Origin: Triglochin maritima
Taxonomy: Eukaryota; Streptophyta; Magnoliopsida; Alismatales; Juncaginaceae
Length of the DNA stretch: 64,000 bases
Assembly: GCA_963682175.1 (NCBI GenBank)
Contig: OY821784.1
Location: 33,709,621-33,773,620, forward strand
Reading direction: 5' to 3'
A program made the position numbers and the translations under genes. The notes under the pieces are model-generated. The model had not been told where the DNA came from. It did no database searches and saw only the letters and a program-made list of their open reading frames with translations. Shown here piece after piece: positions 58,088 to 64,000 of the stretch; the first letter of the stretch is position 1; the number at the start of each line of letters is the position of its first letter.

Positions 58088-58308
58088 CGGATGACCGATA
58101 CCACTTCGGTACACCGAACAGAGATATCCAGATAAATGTCGAAGCTACTGAGGATAAATATTCGGATGACCAGGTAGAGGTCGGTAAACCGACTCAATTA
58201 TTTCAGGAATATCAAAAACTTAATGTCTCTACGATCACGGTGGACCGATGGAAACTCGGTCATCCGCATTGAACATGTTCGGTAGACCGAGAAACAAACG
58301 GTCGATCG
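58088..58308. repeat. CGG-N4-CCG cluster, four pairs at exactly 19 bp
   Basis: Pairs 58088/58107, 58163/58182, 58238/58257 and 58280/58299. The starts of successive pairs lie 75, 75 and 42 bp apart. No LTR ends were recognised around it. Confidence 0.88.
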
Positions 58309-58320
58309 TCTGACACCTCA

Positions 58321-58890
58321 CCACCTCACCAGATCCTGCGTCCGTGGTTAATTATACGGGTTGGATTACAACGAGTTTTTGCAAGTGATGAAGATTCAAA
58401 ATTTTCCAGAACGACTTGTTTCCACCGAAAACTTGCAACGAAACCTCAAATAACTTGAGATAACACACCGTATAATTTTAAGATTTATTTTTGGACGGGC
58501 ATATTATACTTATTTGTCACGAGCATATTATAGTAACTTAAATTAAATTTAAAATCTGGTAAAAGACCAACACGATATAAATCTGGTAAACCGCAACCTT
58601 TTCTTTTTGTGTTATCCTTAGTGCAATACTCGTATCACGGGAACACATTTCATGTCTGCGATCGCATCTCAAGTAACAATCTGTCCGGTTATTTTCTTTT
58701 GAGTTGTATGATTATATAACCCCAAAAAATCCGACTCTTTTGGCAACTTGTTTCGTCCATTTACAAGTTTCCTCAATTGTTGTAAATATTTGTTTACTAT
58801 CAAAAAACTCACTGTTATCTACTTCATTACCACCGAAATCTTGCAACTGAAAAAAATTAATTTAACACAAAATAAATAAATAAACAAAAA
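58321..58890. other. No gene recognised
   Basis: AT-rich intergenic sequence lying between the palindrome cluster and the GGGGCGTC hairpin; no ends of a transposon identified. Confidence 0.3.
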
Positions 58891-58895
58891 AATAA

Positions 58896-59056
58896 CGGGG
58901 CGTCTGGCTAAGACGCCCCAGCCATAGTGAGGGCGTTTAGCTAAGACGCATTCCCCATAGTCGGGGCGTCTGACTAAGACACCTAAGTCATGGGCGAGAC
59001 GTCTTAGTCAGACGCCCCCACCATGGTTGGGGCGTCTTAGCCAGACGCCCGAGACG
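58896..59056. repeat. Hairpin/fold-back built from GGGGCGTCTnnCTAAGACGCCCC units
   Basis: The block contains about four self-complementary units (GGGGCGTCTGGCTAAGACGC and variants). Its left end GGGCGTCTGGCTAAGACGCC pairs with GGCGTCTTAGCCAGACGCCC at its right end (near 59050), so both local and long-range stems are possible. It is strongly GC-rich in AT-rich surroundings. No coding potential. Confidence 0.8.
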
Positions 59057-59734
59057 GAAAAAAAAATCCCTCTTCTTTACCTCACCATATCCATACGTTT
59101 CGCCAGACATTTTCGTGGTGTTGGTACTTGGAATGTGAGTAAAACTGAAGCAAAAATTTGTTTTAAGACACGGGACGAAATTGGTATTAAATGAATTGTG
59201 AAGGGTAAAATGGTAATTGGTAGGTGATTTAAGTAGTTTTTCGACGACGAGCAGTAACTCTATTTTTTGTTTGTAATTAAAAAAGCAAATAACTGATTAC
59301 AAAATTTAGTTCCAGTATAGAACATATTATAGATTGATAAAGATAACTTATATATATTGTACAAAAAAAATCAACCATAGATGGATAAAGAGGAAAAAAA
59401 AGTGTACCTGAAGCAACAAATTCAGTACTCTCTGTTAAATCCATATTAACAGGAGCCATTTGTGCACCTAGAATTAAAAAATAAGGAGACAAATCATACA
59501 AGATTTTGATCCTACAACTGAAACTGAACATCCCTCTAATTTCCTCCGATTCGCAGACGGTAGCTAACGGCAGCTAGTTTTGCCATTCCAAAGGCTTGTC
59601 ATTACAGATTTCATCGCGCAGGGACGTAAGAATCCTGGAAAAACTGCAACACCATGTAGTTATCTAAGCCAACCTTCATCAAACCACTAAACATCGAATA
59701 CTAGCTAGCTATGTAACCTTTTTTTTTGTAGAAT
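59057..59734 (-). other. 3' UTR/downstream flank of the BAP31-like gene
   Basis: No other gene seen; includes the probable 3' UTR on the minus strand. Confidence 0.4.
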
Positions 59735-60928
59735 TTACCAAATTTTCCGGCTGTCTGAACGCATCAACTTGCGGTTCTCAGACGCTTGCAGTTGACTCCG
59801 GAGGTTCTGGTTGTCCTCTAGCAAGCGGTCGTACTCGATTAGGAGATCTTCTGACTGTTTTCTGAGGGCTCGGGTTTTGAGTTCTGATGTCTTTGCTTCT
59901 CTCAGTTGAACTTCAGCTTCCGATTCTAGCACTGCTAGTCGCACCTTCAGGTTCGCTAATTCTGCGTCCCTCGCGTTTGCTTCTGCCATACTAGACTCCT
60001 TTTCGTCTACTAACATTTTGTTCTGCTTCACCATCTCTTCTGTGCTCTTCTTTATAGCCGCGATATCGGTTATGTAATCGTGCAATTTAACGATCATTAG
60101 CCAAAGGACCAGAGAAAATCCTGCAAAAGCGATGTCGGAAACTTAATTTTGATCGTATTGTCAAAATGTACACTGATCATGACGTTTATCGATGGTTGAC
60201 TTTTTATTGGAATTGAATTGCATGATAAGAAGCTGCAGCAAACCAATTTGATTGATATGATTCAGACAATTCAGATGAACAAAAGCAACAAAAACTTTTA
60301 CAGACACAAGAGCGTTCAGTTTATTGGGATCAAATCAAATATGGATTCAGAGATATCAAAACATCATCACAAAAAGAAGAATAGAAACATCAAAAGTCTT
60401 CCTTCTGTGGTCCAAAACTAGTCAAAGATTGATAAACAACATCAATGAACATCTTACCAACAATCTACCTAAACTAAGTATTGAAATAGCCATCAAATAA
60501 ATTCAAATAATGTAAGACCCCAAAAAAGAAAATATCATCTCCAATTGCTAACAACAATGCAATCAAACAACTTCATCTGAGCAATAAAAACAACTAAAAC
60601 ACCAACACAGAGAGATCTTAAATTGGAAGTAAAAATTCGTACCTAGAAGAGAAGCCTCAAGCAAATGCCTCATCCAAAGAACCTCATCCGATCCCACGAG
60701 ACCACCACCAATCGTGGCTCTCTTCTTAGCCTTCACCGAGCTATAAACACTCGAAACAAGAACAAACAACACAGCGGAAATGACGGTTGTGGAGACAACA
60801 CGTCCCCGGCCGCCTCTCCTAACACCATCCGCCCCACAAATCGCGAATTCCCGGACCGGATTCTTCACCAGAAGAACACCAACAAAGCCAATCTCCACGA
60901 ACAAGACCACCAACAAAAGCTGAATCAT
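59735..60928 (-). CDS. BAP31-like ER membrane protein, two exons, 223 aa
   Basis: Exons on the minus strand: 60928-60643 and 60120-59735. The donor is CTAG|GTACGAA, the acceptor TTTTGCAG|GATTTT, and the joined codon gives Gly 96. Start chosen at MIQLLLVVLFVEIGFVGVLL because the plant family begins MIQLL; an in-frame ATG ten codons upstream (60958) is also possible. Membrane helices at about 2-21, 46-65 and 90-108; the conserved stretch HLLEASLLG-FSLVLWLMIVKLHDY spans the splice. Residues about 115-215 are a coiled coil rich in Glu/Lys/Leu. The C-terminus RSDSRKIW lacks the dilysine KKxx retrieval signal of animal BAP31. The family shuttles and quality-controls membrane proteins in the ER; plant members are little studied. 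The frame is open throughout and the gene looks functional. Confidence 0.9.
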
Positions 60929-60958
60929 GGTTAAAACACAAAACCAAATCCTACCCAA

Positions 60959-63150
60959 TGGAATTCAGTGGCTTAAATGGGAAACAAACAGGTGCCCAAC
61001 AAGAATTGTTGGGAGAAACCGATATCTAAGGGCTACCCAATTGAGATGGGAAGATTTTGGAGTGGGAGGCAATGATGGTGGTGGAAGAAGACGTGGGAGG
61101 AGTTAAGAGAAGAAAGGAGAGGCATCATGGATTAACACCATGAGAAGGGAGAGAGAGCAGAACTCAACTCAATGTTTCTTTTGTATGTCTGAGACATGTT
61201 GATTAATTAGAATATTTGATGGGAAGATCGGATTTTGTAGTTGTCAACGCCATTGGGCGCACCCGGTATTGTTAGTTGGTTAGGTGATGAATAAACAAAG
61301 ATCAGTGTGTCTGTCAATTTTTTACACTAAATTTATTTTGTAGTTGCCTAACTTAGTTATGATAACTTATGAAGAAAATAACAAAATATAAAATGACATG
61401 ACTAGACATGAAAAAAACAGGGGGGAAATATACGATTTACACGAAATTGACACGTTAAACTTTTTTTCACTTATTGAAAGAAAAATAGTTATTTAAAACA
61501 TCTAAATAATATGAAAACATCAATATATCATAGTACTAACTATAAGCAATCTGTATAAGATGTGGATCTTTTAAAATGTGGTAATATAGCAAATACGATA
61601 AACTCACAATTGTTTGACACGACATGAGTCCATGACACGATTGACATGCCTAAGTCCGGGTAGATACCCACCTTCCCTATGCCATACCAGTACCCACACG
61701 GTAAACTGGTATTGGACGGGTCTCATTATATGACGGGTACCACCTCGATTTCTTCATTTGGTACATAAACGATCGAATTCTTGTTAATGAGACGGTTCAT
61801 TTGTATATGGAATTTGTTACTCGTGTTCACACAATGCTGAAGTTGTAAATGAAACTTATAAAGCCAATTATCTATGGAACTAAACCGACCTGAATCCTGA
61901 TATCGAATTATGGCCGGGTGACAAGGGCTATAACATTTTTTTGCTTAAAGATTCTCGGTGCCTTTCATTTTATTTTATTTTTTTGTTACATACCAAATCT
62001 ATCATAATTTTGCTTAAATATCATTAATGTTTTCTTAAACACCCGTCGTATGCTTATCATTGTGCTAAAATAGCACCCATGTTATTATATTTTGGCACTT
62101 TTGCCCCTTCCTTTATATCGTATTTTTGTTTGCTTGGACTCAATTGGCTAGTCTAGATTTCTAAAATAAGACTTACATAACGTTTCGAACGTGTAAGTAT
62201 ATTACCTTGAATGTTCTATTTCGGACATTTACGGGTTAATTTTTATCCATAATTAATAAATATGAGATTAAGTTAGTAATTTCGTTAAAATTATGGCAAG
62301 AAGTGAAAATTTACCCCTTGTACCAACTAGTATCAAATGGGAAAATTAATTCAAGGTCACAAAACTTCATCCACTTCAATGATAGAGGTGTTGACTTTTC
62401 AACTTTATGTTTAGAAAAATGATTTGTTGTTGACGCGAGGACGGTGTCTGACGTGGTCAATCCAGTCAGCAAAAATCAAAGATTAATTAAATCACATATT
62501 ATTTATTTTGTGTCACATCACACGCACGCTAAACTATGTACATTTGGTCTCCAACATACATATCTCCTCAAAATCTTCCATTATTCCCCAAAACCTTTCA
62601 TTTTTCATCATTTTCTCCCAGTGGAATGTGAGATCGGTAAGAGGGATGCTGAGAGAGACGACGCGGAAGTGAGTCTTGAGGAGGTGAGGACGTCGACGAC
62701 ATTGGTTAGGACGTCACGATGTAGTTGGTCGGCGAGGAGGAGGAAGTGGTCGGCGTTGGAGTCTGTCTCGAGGCGAGAAAAATGAGGAATGTGGTTCTTT
62801 GTAGCTGATTTGAGTTTTTTGTGTGGTGTTTTTGAGGGAAAGTTTGGTTTTCGTGACTGATTTGAAGTTTTTTATTTTGTTCTGTGATGGATTGGTATTG
62901 ATTTTTTTGGAAGTGATGTTCTTTGTAGCTGATTTGAGTCTTTTGTGTTGAGTTTTTTGCGAAAAAGTTTGTTTCTTTCTTGTTGATTTGAAGTTTTTGG
63001 TTTTGTTATGTGATAGCTCGATCTTGGTTTTTTGATGTTATTTTGGAAAATTTGTTTCTTTGTGGTGTTCTTGTTTAAAGTTGATTTGTCTTTGATATTA
63101 ATTTTTGGGGGTTTCTGATTTGTTTTCACGAAATTGGGTTTGATTTCGTG
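60959..63150. other. Intergenic, no gene firmly recognised
   Basis: Includes the promoter side of the BAP31-like gene. A GC-richer patch at 62630-62790 reads on the minus strand HFSRLETDSNADHFLLLADQ and onward to a stop near 62605. It has protein-like composition and may be a gene fragment, but no start, splice sites or family could be recognised. Confidence 0.3.
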
Positions 63151-63156
63151 TTCTTG

Positions 63157-63712
63157 AAAAGGACAAACGCATGTGATAAAAAGGACAAACTCATACTTAA
63201 AAATGACAAACCACTACTTAAAAAGAATAAATCATTACTTAAAAGGGACAAAACCTCGACATAGAAAAGACAACCCACCAATATAAGAACCGACCCAACT
63301 GTTAAAAAGGACAAAACCATAGTTAAAAAGGACAAACCACTACTTAAAAAGGACAAAACCTCGACATAGAATGACAACCCACCAATATAAGAAGGATCGA
63401 CCCGACTATTAACAAAATCATACTTAAAAAGGACAAACTACTACTTAAAAAGGACAAATCATTACTTAAAAAGGACAAAACATCGACATAGAAAGGACAA
63501 CCCACCAATATAAGAATGACCGACCCAACTGTTTAAAATGACAAAACCATACTTAAAAAGTACAAACCGGTACTTAAAATGATAAACACATACTTAAAAA
63601 GGACAAACTACTATTTAAAAATGACAAACCATACATTAAAAATGACAAACTCGTATGTTAAAAAAGACAAACGTAGATGTTAAAAATGACAAACTTATAT
63701 GTTTAAAAAGAC
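63157..63712. repeat. AAAAAGGACAAAC tandem array
   Basis: About thirty imperfect copies of a 17-22-bp unit (TACTTAAAAAGGACAAACCA and variants), with a longer ~115-bp higher-order unit containing ACATAGAAAGGACAACCCAC. It is the reverse complement of the unit in the FAR1-like intron at 51.7-52.2 kb. Confidence 0.82.
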
Positions 63713-64000
63713 AAAACATGAATTCTTCATTTTACTTTTGTATCCAAAGGTTGCATGGGGAAACCAAATGTTAAGTTGAGAAAAGTAAAAGTTGCATGGG
63801 AAAATCAAATGTTGCAGTGAGAAAGTAATGTTACATTGGGAAATTAAAGATTGCATGTGACACAAACATGTTATTAAATTAATTTCTCTGCTTACTGGAC
63901 TGACCATGTTAGGTGCGCCTGTGTATCACGATCCTTATGTTTACGTCATACATCAACTCAAAACATATTTACTAATATCAAGTCTAACCTTAAATTAAGT
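63713..64000. other. Window end, nothing recognised
   Basis: AT-rich with GTTGCATGGGAAA-type direct repeats at 63751-63860. Confidence 0.4.

Noticed and set aside
62444..62785. Plus-strand open frame of 113 codons
   Set aside because: No recognisable features; the opposite strand has the more protein-like composition in the overlapping part.

Overview
The window is AT-rich nuclear DNA from a flowering plant, very probably a eudicot. It has short exons with GT-AG introns, plant-type gene families (two-pore K+ channel, FAR1-like MULE relative, plant C2 protein, BAP31-like ER protein), and a heavy load of LTR retrotransposons, hAT elements and MITEs.

Layout. 0.24-4.7 kb: an apparently intact 12-exon TatD-type nuclease gene (+). 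5.49-8.0 kb: a complete but coding-dead hAT transposon with perfect 8-bp target duplication. 8.2-8.9 kb: decayed Ty1/copia coding remnants (-). 9.1-11.0 kb: a solo LTR with perfect 5-bp duplication. 11.3-13.9 kb: a cluster of paired palindromes, a Harbinger-type MITE and a hAT-type MITE. 15.6-16.7 kb: an intact C2-domain protein gene (+).

17.0-41.7 kb is organised around a two-pore potassium channel (TPK) gene on the minus strand, accompanied by a truncated tandem copy at 17.0-17.6 kb. The main copy has exon 1 at 41.7-39.1 kb and exon 2 at 19.4-19.2 kb, separated by a 19.7-kb intron. The intron has been filled by a solo Ty3/gypsy LTR (20.2-22.3 kb) and a full Tekay-like chromovirus (22.8-39.1 kb). 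The chromovirus 3' LTR was itself split by a younger non-autonomous element that encodes only Gag and protease (31.5-38.9 kb). A further solo LTR (39.8-41.3 kb) sits inside exon 1 of the channel, which also carries a frameshift, so this copy is broken.

43.7-57.3 kb is mosaic repeat DNA: a duplicated copia fragment, a TTA-flanked MITE, a ~150-bp tandem repeat, a frameshifted ribosomal-L1-domain (RSL1D1/UTP30-like) pseudogene (-), a FAR1/MULE-like pseudogene (+) truncated by an LTR, and several related LTRs. 57.9-59.1 kb holds two GC-rich fold-back sequences. 59.7-60.9 kb is an intact two-exon BAP31-like gene (-). The window ends with an array of a TTTGTCC-type repeat.

The most unusual signal is a palindrome of form CGG-N4-CCG (typically CGGTCGACCG) that recurs in clusters in at least nine places, inside LTRs of several families and in flanking repeat DNA. 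The sites are arranged in pairs with fixed start-to-start distance: 19 bp in one group of clusters and about 22 bp in another. All positions were read by eye; no alignment or database search was run.
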